From assembly GCF_029603165.1 (NCBI RefSeq), contig NZ_JAQSVC010000001.1, positions 124,001 through 188,000 on the forward strand: a stretch of 64,000 bases of DNA, given 5' to 3'. Shown here piece after piece: positions 19,222-29,959 of this stretch. The stretch's first letter is position 1; each line of letters starts with the position of its first letter. The stretch comes from Galbibacter pacificus. Lineage in GTDB: Bacteria > Bacteroidota > Bacteroidia > Flavobacteriales > Flavobacteriaceae. The position numbers were made by a program, and so were the translations under genes. The notes beneath the pieces are model-generated. The model was not told the origin of the DNA, searched no databases, and saw only the letters and a program-made list of their open reading frames with translations.

Positions 19222-20577
19222 ATGAAGAAATTTATTGAGACATTAAGCAATATCTGGAAGATTGAAGAACTTAAGGGAAGGATTATAATTACCTTAGGAC
19301 TTTTGTTAGTGTACCGTTTTGGGGCACAAGTAGTTTTGCCGGGTATTGATACGCAACAATTGGCAGAATTATCGTCCAGGACAGATGGAGGAGGTTTATT
19401 GGGGATATTAAATGCATTTACAGGCGGTGCTTTTGCAAACGCTTCGTTCTTTGCATTGGGTATCATGCCATATATTTCCGCATCAATTGTGGTACAGTTA
19501 ATGGGGCTGGCCATTCCTTATCTTCAAAAATTACAGAAAGAAGGAGAGAGTGGAAGAAAAACATTAAACCAGATAACCAGATGGTTAACCATAGGTATCT
19601 GTTTGGTGCAAGCCCCGGCCTATTTGTATTCACTAGGGTCCTTAGGGGTTCCGGACAGTGCCTTTTTATTAGGGAAAGGACTGGACTTTATGATTCCGGC
19701 AGTGTTAATTTTGGTGACAGGTACCATTTTTGCCATGTGGTTGGGAGAAAAAATTACCGATAAAGGTATTGGTAACGGTATCTCCTTACTTATTATGGTA
19801 GGTATTATTGCAAGAATGCCACAGTCGTTTGTTCAGGAATTCGTTTCCAGGACAGCAGGATCCAACGGGGGATTAATGTTGATATTGATTGAATTGATTT
19901 TATGGTTCGTTGTTATCCTGGCATGTATCATGCTTGTAATGGCAACTAGACAAATACCGGTTCAATACGCACGAAGAACAGCCTCTGGAGGTTACGAGAA
20001 AAATGTATTTGGATCAAGACAGTATATCCCGTTGAAGTTAAATGCATCAGGAGTAATGCCAATTATTTTTGCTCAGGCAATTATGTTTGCACCTGCATAC
20101 ATAGGTAGAATAGGCGCATTGAAAGATACTGGTGTTGGAGAATGGTTGCAAACAGAGTTTAGTAACATCTTTGGATTGTGGTACAATATAGTATTTGCAT
20201 TGTTAATTATAATATTTACGTATTTTTACACCGCAATTACAGTACCAACAAATAAAATGGCAGACGACCTAAAAAGAAGCGGTGGATTTATCCCGGGCAT
20301 ACGCCCCGGTAAGGAAACCTCAGATTATTTAGATAAAATAATGTCTCTTATTACGTTCCCCGGATCATTATTCTTGGCACTCATTGCAGTATTGCCTGCA
20401 ATTGTCATGAAGATTATGGGGATTCAGCAAGGATGGGCATTGTTTTATGGCGGTACCTCATTGCTTATTTTGGTGGGTGTTGCCATTGATACAATGCAAC
20501 AGGTTAACTCATACTTGTTGAACAGGCATTACGATGGCTTGATGAAAACAGGTAAAAACAGAAAAGTTGTAGCTTAG
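19222..20577 (+). CDS. secY: Protein translocase subunit SecY
   Basis: SecY forms the protein-conducting channel in the inner membrane. The 451-residue protein has ten hydrophobic segments, the plug region after TM1 ([25 protein letters not shown]), the cytosolic loop with [11 protein letters not shown] and the signature [11 protein letters not shown]. The C-terminal part includes the [13 protein letters not shown] loop. It sits in the normal place after rplO; adk and map, which follow secY in many bacteria, are absent here. Confidence 0.99.
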   Translation: MKKFIETLSNIWKIEELKGRIIITLGLLLVYRFGAQVVLPGIDTQQLAELSSRTDGGGLLGILNAFTGGAFANASFFALGIMPYISASIVVQLMGLAIPYLQKLQKEGESGRKTLNQITRWLTIGICLVQAPAYLYSLGSLGVPDSAFLLGKGLDFMIPAVLILVTGTIFAMWLGEKITDKGIGNGISLLIMVGIIARMPQSFVQEFVSRTAGSNGGLMLILIELILWFVVILACIMLVMATRQIPVQYARRTASGGYEKNVFGSRQYIPLKLNASGVMPIIFAQAIMFAPAYIGRIGALKDTGVGEWLQTEFSNIFGLWYNIVFALLIIIFTYFYTAITVPTNKMADDLKRSGGFIPGIRPGKETSDYLDKIMSLITFPGSLFLALIAVLPAIVMKIMGIQQGWALFYGGTSLLILVGVAIDTMQQVNSYLLNRHYDGLMKTGKNRKVVA

Positions 20578-20579
20578 TT

Positions 20580-20795
20580 ATGGCAAAACAACCAGCAATA
20601 GAACAAGACGGAACTATTATAGAAGCATTGTCCAATGCAATGTTTCGAGTAGAATTAGAGAATGGTCACGTAGTAACGGCTCATATCTCCGGTAAAATGC
20701 GCATGCATTACATTAAACTCTTGCCGGGAGATAAGGTGAAACTTGAAATGAGCCCTTACGACCTAACCAAAGCAAGAATTACTTATAGATATTAA
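20580..20795 (+). CDS. infA: Translation initiation factor IF-1
   Basis: IF-1 blocks the ribosomal A site during initiation. The 71-residue OB-fold protein has [18 protein letters not shown] and [16 protein letters not shown], and ends KARITYRY. It begins 2 bases after the secY stop, and rpmJ follows after 4 bases, so the three are probably translationally coupled. Confidence 0.99.
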   Translation: MAKQPAIEQDGTIIEALSNAMFRVELENGHVVTAHISGKMRMHYIKLLPGDKVKLEMSPYDLTKARITYRY

Positions 20796-20799
20796 AGAG

Positions 20800-20916
20800 A
20801 TGAAAGTAAGAGCATCACTAAAGAAAAGAAGTCCCGAGTGCAAAATTGTGCGTAGAAAAGGGAGATTGTATGTAATTAATAAAAAGAATCCTAGATTTAA
20901 ACAAAGACAAGGATAA
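20800..20916 (+). CDS. rpmJ: 50S ribosomal protein L36, zinc-free form
   Basis: This 38-residue gene reads [15 protein letters not shown], then [15 protein letters not shown] and PRFKQRQG. It is plainly L36, but the zinc ligands of the common form are replaced: position 11 is Ser, 27 is Asn and 33 is Phe; only Cys14 remains. It is therefore a zinc-independent L36. It sits between infA and rpsM in the standard order. Confidence 0.97.
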   Translation: MKVRASLKKRSPECKIVRRKGRLYVINKKNPRFKQRQG

Positions 20917-20919
20917 GTT

Positions 20920-21294
20920 ATGGCTAGAATCGCAGGAGTAGATTTACCAAAGCACAAAAGAGGAGTTATAGGTTTAACTTACATCTTTGGTATAGGAAAA
21001 AGTAGAGCTAAAGAGATCTTAGAAAAAGCTCAGGTTAGCGAAGACAAAAAAGTTAACGATTGGGCAGATGAAGATATCGCTGCAATCAGAGAGGCAATTT
21101 CTTCATTCAAGATTGAAGGAGAGCTCCGCTCAGAGGTTCAGTTAAACATTAAGCGTTTAATGGACATCGGTTGTCAAAGAGGTATTCGTCATAGAGCTGG
21201 ACTTCCTTTAAGGGGTCAGCGTACTAAGAACAACTCTAGAACAAGAAAAGGTAAAAGAAAAACTGTTGCTAACAAGAAAAAAGCAACTAAATAA
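20920..21294 (+). CDS. rpsM: 30S ribosomal protein S13
   Basis: S13 contacts the P-site tRNA and forms the bridge with L5. The 124-residue protein [20 protein letters not shown] has the H2TH-like region with [14 protein letters not shown] and the basic tail [19 protein letters not shown]. It starts 3 bases after rpmJ. Confidence 0.99.
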   Translation: MARIAGVDLPKHKRGVIGLTYIFGIGKSRAKEILEKAQVSEDKKVNDWADEDIAAIREAISSFKIEGELRSEVQLNIKRLMDIGCQRGIRHRAGLPLRGQRTKNNSRTRKGKRKTVANKKKATK

Positions 21295-21308
21295 TTCGTA
21301 GCTTAATT

Positions 21309-21701
21309 ATGGCAAAGTCAAATACAAAAACTGCTAAGAAACGCAAAGTTGTAGTAGAGTCTGTAGGTGAAGCTCATATAGCTGCATCATTCAACAACGT
21401 AATCATTTCACTTACAAACAAAAAAGGAGATGTAGTTGCATGGTCATCAGCAGGAAAAATGGGATTCAGGGGCTCTAAGAAAAACACTCCTTATGCTGCG
21501 CAGATTGCTGCAGAAGATGCTGCAAAAGTAGCTCAGGAGGCAGGTCTTAGAAAAGTTAAAGTGTACGTTAAAGGACCAGGTTCTGGTAGAGAATCAGCAA
21601 TCCGTTCCATTCATAATGCAGGTATTGAAGTAACAGAAATTATTGATGTTACCCCGCTACCCCACAATGGATGTCGTCCACCTAAAAGAAGAAGAGTTTA
21701 A
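21309..21701 (+). CDS. rpsK: 30S ribosomal protein S11
   Basis: S11 shapes the 30S platform next to the Shine-Dalgarno helix. The 130-residue protein has the signature [20 protein letters not shown] and the C-terminal [17 protein letters not shown]. An 82-base structured gap follows before rpsD. Confidence 0.99.
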   Translation: MAKSNTKTAKKRKVVVESVGEAHIAASFNNVIISLTNKKGDVVAWSSAGKMGFRGSKKNTPYAAQIAAEDAAKVAQEAGLRKVKVYVKGPGSGRESAIRSIHNAGIEVTEIIDVTPLPHNGCRPPKRRRV

Positions 21702-21783
21702 TTAATTTATGTTTAAAAGGAGGTTTTTACGATTATCGAAGGATAGCCTTAATTCATAATCACCTTCACAATTTTTAAAAAAC
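21702..21783 (+). promoter_or_regulatory. Structured leader before rpsD, candidate S4 control site
   Basis: An AAAAGGAGGT sequence, an almost perfect anti-Shine-Dalgarno match, sits at 21715-21724, about 57 bases before the rpsD ATG and not next to any ATG, GTG or TTG start. Its GGAGGT (21719-21724) can pair with ACCTTC (21762-21767, one G-U). A small hairpin AAGG-atag-CCTT (21739-21750) lies inside that loop. S4 regulates its own operon in other bacteria, and S4 leader RNAs have been described in Bacteroidia; assignment here is inference. Confidence 0.4.
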
Positions 21784-22389
21784 ATGGCAAGATATAGAGG
21801 TCCTAAGACCAAAATAGCCCGTAAATTCGGGGAAGCAATATTTGGAGATGATAAATCTTTCGAAAAAAGAAATTATCCTCCAGGACAACACGGTAACAAC
21901 CGTAGAAGAGGTAAAAAATCAGAATATGCTGTCCAGTTAATGGAGAAGCAAAAAGCAAAGTACTCTTACGGTATATTAGAAAGACAGTTTAGAAACCTAT
22001 TCGAAAAAGCAAACCGTAGCAAAGGTGTTACCGGTGAAGTACTTTTACAGCTTTGCGAGTCCCGTTTGGACAACGTAGTTTACAGAATGGGCATATCTCC
22101 TTCAAGAAGAGGGGCCAGACAATTGGTTTCGCACCGTCATATTATCGTGAACGGAGAAATCGTGAACATTCCATCTTACCAATTAAAGCCAGGCGATGTA
22201 GTTGGGGTAAGGGAAAAATCAAAATCATTGGAAGCTATTAACAATTCGCTTTCAAACAACAGTAGTGTTTACGAATGGATTACTTGGAACAACGAGAAAA
22301 AAGAAGGAACTTTTGTTACTGTTCCCGAGCGTTTACAAATTCCAGAAAACATTAAAGAGCAATTAATCGTCGAGTTATACTCTAAATAA
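21784..22389 (+). CDS. rpsD: 30S ribosomal protein S4
   Basis: S4 starts 30S body assembly and is a translational repressor in many bacteria. The 201-residue protein has the N-terminal [24 protein letters not shown] and an S4 RNA-binding domain (about 95-155) with [29 protein letters not shown]-type sequence. rpoA follows after 21 bases. Confidence 0.99.
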   Translation: MARYRGPKTKIARKFGEAIFGDDKSFEKRNYPPGQHGNNRRRGKKSEYAVQLMEKQKAKYSYGILERQFRNLFEKANRSKGVTGEVLLQLCESRLDNVVYRMGISPSRRGARQLVSHRHIIVNGEIVNIPSYQLKPGDVVGVREKSKSLEAINNSLSNNSSVYEWITWNNEKKEGTFVTVPERLQIPENIKEQLIVELYSK

Positions 22390-22410
22390 TAATTAGACAG
22401 CAGTCGTACT

Positions 22411-23403
22411 ATGGCAATACTAAATTTTCAGAAGCCCGATAAAGTTATAATGATCGATTCTACCGATTTCGAAGGTAAGTTTGAATTCAGACCTTTGGAA
22501 CCAGGATACGGATTGACCGTTGGTAACGCATTACGAAGAGTTCTTTTATCTTCATTAGAAGGTTTTGCAATTACATCAACCAGAATAGATAAAGTAGAAC
22601 ATGAATTTTCTACCATAGACGGTGTAGTTGAAGACGTTACGGAAATCATTTTAAATTTAAAACAAGTTCGTTTTAAAAGACAAATAGATGACATCGATAA
22701 CGAGACCGTTTCTATTTCAATCTCAGGTAAAGAACAGATCACTGCTGGAGATTTCCAAAAATTTATTTCTGGTTTTCAGGTGCTAAACCCAGATCTTGTT
22801 ATCTGTAATTTAGACCCTAAGGTAACCATAAATATGGAAATCACGATTGAAAAGGGTAGAGGGTACGTGCCTGCCGAAGAGAACAAGAAAGCCAATGCGC
22901 CTCTTGGAACTATCTTCACGGACGCTATATATACTCCTATCAAAAATGTTAAATATAGCATTGAGAATTATCGTGTGGAACAAAAAACCGATTACGAGAA
23001 ATTGGTGTTCGAAATTATTTCAGACGGTTCAATTCATCCAAAAGATGCTTTAACCGAAGCCGCAAAAATACTTATTCACCACTTCATGTTATTCTCTGAT
23101 GAGCGTATAACACTTGAAGCCGATGAAATTGCGCAAACAGAGACCTATGATGAAGAATCACTTCATATGCGCCAATTGCTTAAAACAAAGCTAGTGGACA
23201 TGGATCTTTCAGTACGTGCGCTAAACTGTTTAAAAGCGGCCGAAGTAGATACACTTGGAGACTTGGTATCTTTTAACAAGAACGATTTAATGAAATTCAG
23301 AAACTTTGGTAAAAAGTCACTAACCGAGCTAGAAGAACTTGTAAACAATAAGGGGCTTAGCTTTGGAATGGACCTATCAAAGTATAAATTAGATAAAGAT
23401 TAG
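22411..23403 (+). CDS. rpoA: DNA-directed RNA polymerase subunit alpha
   Basis: The alpha subunit dimerises to start polymerase assembly and contacts regulators. The 330-residue protein has the N-terminal domain ([21 protein letters not shown]) and, after a linker near 245, the C-terminal domain with the helix-hairpin-helix region [35 protein letters not shown] 75-base gap with a hairpin separates it from rplQ. Confidence 0.99.
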   Translation: MAILNFQKPDKVIMIDSTDFEGKFEFRPLEPGYGLTVGNALRRVLLSSLEGFAITSTRIDKVEHEFSTIDGVVEDVTEIILNLKQVRFKRQIDDIDNETVSISISGKEQITAGDFQKFISGFQVLNPDLVICNLDPKVTINMEITIEKGRGYVPAEENKKANAPLGTIFTDAIYTPIKNVKYSIENYRVEQKTDYEKLVFEIISDGSIHPKDALTEAAKILIHHFMLFSDERITLEADEIAQTETYDEESLHMRQLLKTKLVDMDLSVRALNCLKAAEVDTLGDLVSFNKNDLMKFRNFGKKSLTELEELVNNKGLSFGMDLSKYKLDKD

Positions 23404-23478
23404 TAACAGTAAATAACAAACATCATAATTTGCTCCCTTAACGTAGGTTGAGCAAGATGAAGGTTTAAAAGAAACGTC
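23404..23478 (+). promoter_or_regulatory. Hairpin in the rpoA-rplQ gap
   Basis: TTGCTC (23430-23435) and GAGCAA (23450-23455) form a perfect 6-bp stem, extended inward by CC (23436-23437) with GG (23446-23447), leaving an 8-base loop. There is no T run, so it is not a terminator. Candidate roles are an L17 autoregulatory site or an RNA-processing site that lets rplQ be expressed separately from rpoA. Confidence 0.35.
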
Positions 23479-23997
23479 ATGAGACACGGAAAAAAATTTA
23501 ACCATTTAGGCAGAAAGGCAGCCCACAGAAAGGCTATGCTTGCCAATATGGCCTGCTCTTTAATCGAGCATAAGCGCATCAATACAACATTGGCCAAAGC
23601 AAAAGCTTTAAAGCAGTTTATTGAGCCGCTAGTGACCAAGTCTAAAGAAGATACAACACACAACAGGCGTATCGTTTTTAGTAGGATTAGAGACAAATAT
23701 GCAGTAACCGAACTTTTTAGGGAAGTAGCCGCTAAAGTAGGCGACAGGCCCGGAGGTTACACTAGAATTATTAAACTGGGCAATAGGCTTGGTGATAATG
23801 CAGACATGGCAATGATAGAATTGGTTGATTACAACGAAATTTACAATGCCGACAAACCTGCAAAGAAAAAGTCGACCAGAAGAAGTAGAAGCAAGAAAGC
23901 TACCGAGGAAGCTACTGTTGAAGCCCCTCAGGCTAAAGAAGCTCCTGCTAAAGAAGAAGATTCTGAAAAAGAAAAACCAGAAACTTCACAAGAATAG
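23479..23997 (+). CDS. rplQ: 50S ribosomal protein L17 with acidic/basic C-terminal tail
   Basis: L17 lies at the outside of the tunnel exit. The first 118 residues are canonical ([47 protein letters not shown]). They are followed by a tail of about 45 residues: a lysine/arginine patch ([12 protein letters not shown]) then an Ala/Glu/Lys-rich low-complexity end. The tail makes the protein 172 residues, against about 120-130 in E. coli. It is the last gene of the cluster; a strong terminator follows. Confidence 0.98.
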   Translation: MRHGKKFNHLGRKAAHRKAMLANMACSLIEHKRINTTLAKAKALKQFIEPLVTKSKEDTTHNRRIVFSRIRDKYAVTELFREVAAKVGDRPGGYTRIIKLGNRLGDNADMAMIELVDYNEIYNADKPAKKKSTRRSRSKKATEEATVEAPQAKEAPAKEEDSEKEKPETSQE

Positions 23998-24021
23998 TGA
24001 TTAATGTTATCATAACATATC

Positions 24022-24056
24022 AAAAAGGATAAACGCTTTAGTTTATCCTTTTTTTT
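24022..24056 (+). terminator. Intrinsic terminator of the ribosomal cluster
   Basis: AAAAAGGATAAAC (24022-24034) pairs with GTTTATCCTTTTT around a GCTTTA loop and runs into an 8-T tract ending at 24056. It closes the str-S10-spc-alpha run 25 bases after rplQ. Confidence 0.9.
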
Positions 24057-24090
24057 ATGTTATTTTGTAAAACTTTTGTAACATCCACAA

Positions 24091-26498
<2,408 letters not shown>

Positions 26499-26522
26499 CA
26501 GGAAACGTTTTAAATAAAACAC

Positions 26523-26553
26523 AAAACCTCCCAATTTTTTGGGAGGTTTTTTT
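26523..26553 (+). terminator. Intrinsic terminator after eno
   Basis: AAAACCTCCC (26523-26532) pairs with GGGAGGTTTT (26541-26550) around an AATTTTTT loop, followed by further Ts. A 10-bp stem and T run make a good Rho-independent terminator for carA-eno. Confidence 0.92.
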
Positions 26554-26713
26554 ATGCCGTGAAATCAAGTGCGATATTAACATTGATTTAATAAAGTATA
26601 TTTTCCTTATCTCGGTATAATTGATTAATTTAAAGGTGTTTAAAGCCTGTGGTCTCAATTTTTCTTGAATATTGACCATAACTCATTATTAACCTTCTAA
26701 AACGAGTTGCCTT

Positions 26714-28330
26714 GTGAAGTCTAATTTTCTTTTTGTTTGTGCCGAAAACGATGCAATACCCAACTGTAAAGCCGGGGGGATGGGCGATGTTGTCCGGGAC
26801 GTTCCCAGGCAATTGGCCGCCAATAACGATACTGTGCATATAGTTACGCCTTCCTATGGTAGGTTGCATCAAGGCGGAATTAAAAAATGCAATTTAAAGT
26901 TTAAGTACCGCGGAATGGTTCAAGAGGCAATTTTGTATCAGGTTCCGGGGAAAAAAGAGATGGCCAATATTGCACATTATGTAATAGATCATCCTGCAAT
27001 TGTTTCGGGAGATATTGCGCATATTTATTTTAATGACCCGGAGCAACCTTTTTATACAGATGCTTGTATGTTTTCATTGTTCTGTACGGCAGTTGCGCAG
27101 GCAATAAAACAAGGAGTCTTTGGCGGACTGCAAATTATGCACTTACACGATTGGCATACCAGTTTATTGTTGTTTTTAAAAGAATTTCATACCGAATATA
27201 AATTGTTGCAGAATATTAGGTGCGTGTATTCCATTCATAATTTGGCCATTCAGGGAATACGTCCTTTCGACAAAAATCATTCTTCCCTAAAGGCATTTTA
27301 TCCGGATATTGATTATGACGAAAGCCGCTTAAAAGATCCCCGGTACCACGACTGCATCAATTTAATGGCATTGGGCATTCGCTTTGCCGATGCAGTTCAT
27401 ACCGTATCGCCTTCTTATAAAGAAGATATTCAAAAACCGAGTAATCCGCCGGTATTTATTGGAGGAGAAGGATTGGAAGAAGATTTGAAGGAGGCAGAAA
27501 AACAGGGTAGGTTGTTTGGAATTTTAAACGGATGCAATTACAGGAACATTAACAGGGTCAGGAAAAACGAACTGTACAGAAATAGTCTGCGCTATATATT
27601 TAAATGGCTGCAAGAGCCCAATAAAAAGTATAAAGCAGATTTTTTAGCGCATACCGGAGATAAAATAGCCATGTTGAGGGAACAAAAGCCCGACTTTATG
27701 TGTGTAAGTGTAGCTAGGCTCACGGAACAAAAATTCTTTTTTTATAAAAACAATCCAAGGGTACTGGAACAGATACTACAGGTCCTTAAAAAAAGAAACG
27801 GGGTTTATATTGTTTTGGGAACCGGTGCTCCGGAATACGAGCAGTTGCTCCGGAATATCAGCTATGAAAATGAAAATTTTATATTTATAAATGGGCAGTC
27901 GGAAGAAATCATAGATTCCCTTTATTACGAATCTGATTTGTATTTGATGCCAAGTTTGTTCGAACCCTGCGGAATAAGTCAAATGTTGGCCATGAGAAAC
28001 GGCCAACCATGTTTGGTTCATGCCACAGGAGGTTTAAAAGATACCGTTGAGCACATGAAAACCGGATTTTCGTTTGGAGGCATTACGCTGGAAGAAAAAA
28101 ACAGGGAATTTATTAATGTGTTTGAAGATGCGGTAGACTTATTTTTTGAAGACAAGGAAATCTGGAAACATATTAGTAAAGTTGCAAAAAACAAACGCTT
28201 CAGTTGGGAAAAATCGGTTAGGGAATATTACAAGGATCTATATAGGTTACCAATACCGTTTCAGAATAGCTTTAAACCCCCAAAAAATCCTTCAGCCATA
28301 AAAACGGACAAGCTTATATATAACAAATAG
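26714..28330 (+). CDS. Glycogen/starch synthase-like glycosyltransferase (GT5)
   Basis: The 538-residue protein resembles bacterial glycogen synthase, which extends alpha-1,4-glucan from ADP-glucose. It has the N-terminal nucleotide-sugar motif KAGGMGDVV (Lys19, matching the KxGGL of GlgA), HDWHTSLL, the YSIHNLAIQG segment, and the C-terminal signature SLFEPCGISQMLAMRNGQPC and ATGGLKDTV. The start codon is GTG at 26714; no ATG fits because the conserved fold begins at residue 3. No glgB, glgC or phosphorylase gene is adjacent, so substrate specificity is uncertain. It sits between eno and gltA as its own unit. Confidence 0.85.
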   Translation: MKSNFLFVCAENDAIPNCKAGGMGDVVRDVPRQLAANNDTVHIVTPSYGRLHQGGIKKCNLKFKYRGMVQEAILYQVPGKKEMANIAHYVIDHPAIVSGDIAHIYFNDPEQPFYTDACMFSLFCTAVAQAIKQGVFGGLQIMHLHDWHTSLLLFLKEFHTEYKLLQNIRCVYSIHNLAIQGIRPFDKNHSSLKAFYPDIDYDESRLKDPRYHDCINLMALGIRFADAVHTVSPSYKEDIQKPSNPPVFIGGEGLEEDLKEAEKQGRLFGILNGCNYRNINRVRKNELYRNSLRYIFKWLQEPNKKYKADFLAHTGDKIAMLREQKPDFMCVSVARLTEQKFFFYKNNPRVLEQILQVLKKRNGVYIVLGTGAPEYEQLLRNISYENENFIFINGQSEEIIDSLYYESDLYLMPSLFEPCGISQMLAMRNGQPCLVHATGGLKDTVEHMKTGFSFGGITLEEKNREFINVFEDAVDLFFEDKEIWKHISKVAKNKRFSWEKSVREYYKDLYRLPIPFQNSFKPPKNPSAIKTDKLIYNK

Positions 28331-28471
28331 AAACCAATTTGAGCAAAATTGCAATTTTGGTATTATTTTAACTTCCATATCCTTGAAAAAGAAGCGGGCT
28401 TAACCCTAAATTAACAGTTAATTTCGTATTTTCGCAACACTTGTAAAAAATTGTAAAACTAATAATATATT
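28331..28471 (+). promoter_or_regulatory. Upstream region of gltA with two palindromes
   Basis: Two dyads precede gltA. A perfect 16-bp palindrome CAAAATTGCAATTTTG lies at 28344-28359, just after the glycosyltransferase stop. AAATTAAC-a-GTTAATTT (28408-28424) ends 2 bases before a -7-like box TATTTTCG (28427-28434, one base off TAnnTTTG). The second dyad would overlap RNA polymerase and is a candidate repressor site. Confidence 0.5.
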
Positions 28472-29755
28472 ATGTCAGATACGGCTACTTTTGAGTATAA
28501 AGGTAAAAAAATAGAATTCCCAGTTGTTGAAGGTACTGAAAATGAAATAGGAATAGATATTAAAACACTAAGAGCTTCTGCCGGAGTTATTACTTTGGAC
28601 CCCGGTTATAAAAATACAGGTTCTTGTGAAAGTGCAATAACATATCTAGATGGAGAAAAAGGGATTTTAAGGTATAGGGGGTATGCTATTGAAGACCTGG
28701 CAGAAAAGGCAAATTTCTTGGAAGTAGCATATTTATTAATCTTTGGCGAGCTTCCAAACAAAGAGCAACTGGATAAGTTCCATAGTGATATTAAAGCAAA
28801 TTCTGAAGTAGACGAAGACGTAAAGAAAATAGTGGACAGTTTCCCCAGGACGGCACACCCAATGGGAGTTCTTTCATCGTTAACAAGTGCCTTGACGGCC
28901 TTTAACCCTTCTTGTGTGGATATCAATTCTGAAGAAGACATGTACAATGCCATCGTGAAAATCATGGGTAAATTCCCGGTATTGGCAGCCTGGACGCTTC
29001 GAAGAAGAAATTCCAAGCCTTACGATTACGGAAATGCATCATTGGGGTACGTGGAGAACATGCTGTACATGATGTTTAAAAAACCTAATGAAGAATACAA
29101 GTTAAACCCGGTCGTGGTAGATGCATTGGACAAATTGTTGATCCTGCATGCCGATCATGAACAAAACTGTTCTACTTCTACGGTAAGAATTGTGGGATCT
29201 TCGCACGCCGGATTGTTTGCATCCCTTTCGGCAGGAGTTTCAGCATTATGGGGGCCGCTTCACGGAGGCGCCAACCAAGCTGTTATTGAAATGTTGGAAG
29301 GTATTAAAGAAGATGGCGGGGATACTGCAAAATATATGGAAAAGGCCAAGGATAAAAACGATTCCTTTCGTTTAATGGGCTTTGGGCATAGGGTTTATAA
29401 AAATTTTGACCCACGCGCCAAAATCATAAAAAAATCAGCAGATGAAGTACTTGGCGACCTTGGGGTCGAAGATCCTGTATTGTCAATAGCCAAAGGATTG
29501 GAAAAACAAGCGCTGGAAGACGATTACTTTGTAAAAAGAAAGCTATATCCAAACGTAGATTTCTACTCGGGTATTATTTATAGGGCACTTGGAATCCCAA
29601 CTGAAATGTTTACCGTAATGTTTGCATTGGGTAGATTACCGGGCTGGATTGCACAATGGAGAGAAATGCGCTTAAAAAAGGAACCAATTGGAAGGCCTAG
29701 ACAAATATATGTAGGAGAAAATTTAAGACCTTTTGTAGAAGTTAGTAAACGATAA
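28472..29755 (+). CDS. gltA: Citrate synthase
   Basis: Citrate synthase condenses acetyl-CoA and oxaloacetate at the entry of the TCA cycle. The 427-residue, hexamer-type protein carries the catalytic triad: the His in GPLHGGAN, the His in GFGHRVYKNFDPRA and the Asp in PNVDFYSG. The CoA/oxaloacetate region HADHEQNCSTSTVRIVGSS is present. A candidate operator and promoter lie upstream and a long terminator hairpin lies downstream. Confidence 0.98.
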   Translation: MSDTATFEYKGKKIEFPVVEGTENEIGIDIKTLRASAGVITLDPGYKNTGSCESAITYLDGEKGILRYRGYAIEDLAEKANFLEVAYLLIFGELPNKEQLDKFHSDIKANSEVDEDVKKIVDSFPRTAHPMGVLSSLTSALTAFNPSCVDINSEEDMYNAIVKIMGKFPVLAAWTLRRRNSKPYDYGNASLGYVENMLYMMFKKPNEEYKLNPVVVDALDKLLILHADHEQNCSTSTVRIVGSSHAGLFASLSAGVSALWGPLHGGANQAVIEMLEGIKEDGGDTAKYMEKAKDKNDSFRLMGFGHRVYKNFDPRAKIIKKSADEVLGDLGVEDPVLSIAKGLEKQALEDDYFVKRKLYPNVDFYSGIIYRALGIPTEMFTVMFALGRLPGWIAQWREMRLKKEPIGRPRQIYVGENLRPFVEVSKR

Positions 29756-29770
29756 AGAATATTCAATGAT

Positions 29771-29810
29771 AACAAAACGGGGTATGTTGCAAAACATATC
29801 CCGTTTTGTT
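29771..29810 (+). terminator. Long stem-loop terminator after gltA
   Basis: An 18-bp stem (29771-29788 with 29793-29810, one G-U pair) is closed by a GCAA tetraloop of the GNRA type. The 3' arm ends in CCCGTTTTGTT. It starts 15 bases after the gltA stop. The stem begins and ends with A/T tracts and could work in either direction. Confidence 0.85.
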
Positions 29811-29959
29811 ATTTATAAAAGGAATGTTTTTACTCGATTTTATAATTGAATTATTAATGATATTTTTGGCCAACAATACGGATTTGTTTTGTATTGGTTT
29901 TTTAGTGCCCGATTTTGCATATAATGGGTATGAGAGATTGCAAAAAAAATTAGATTTTT

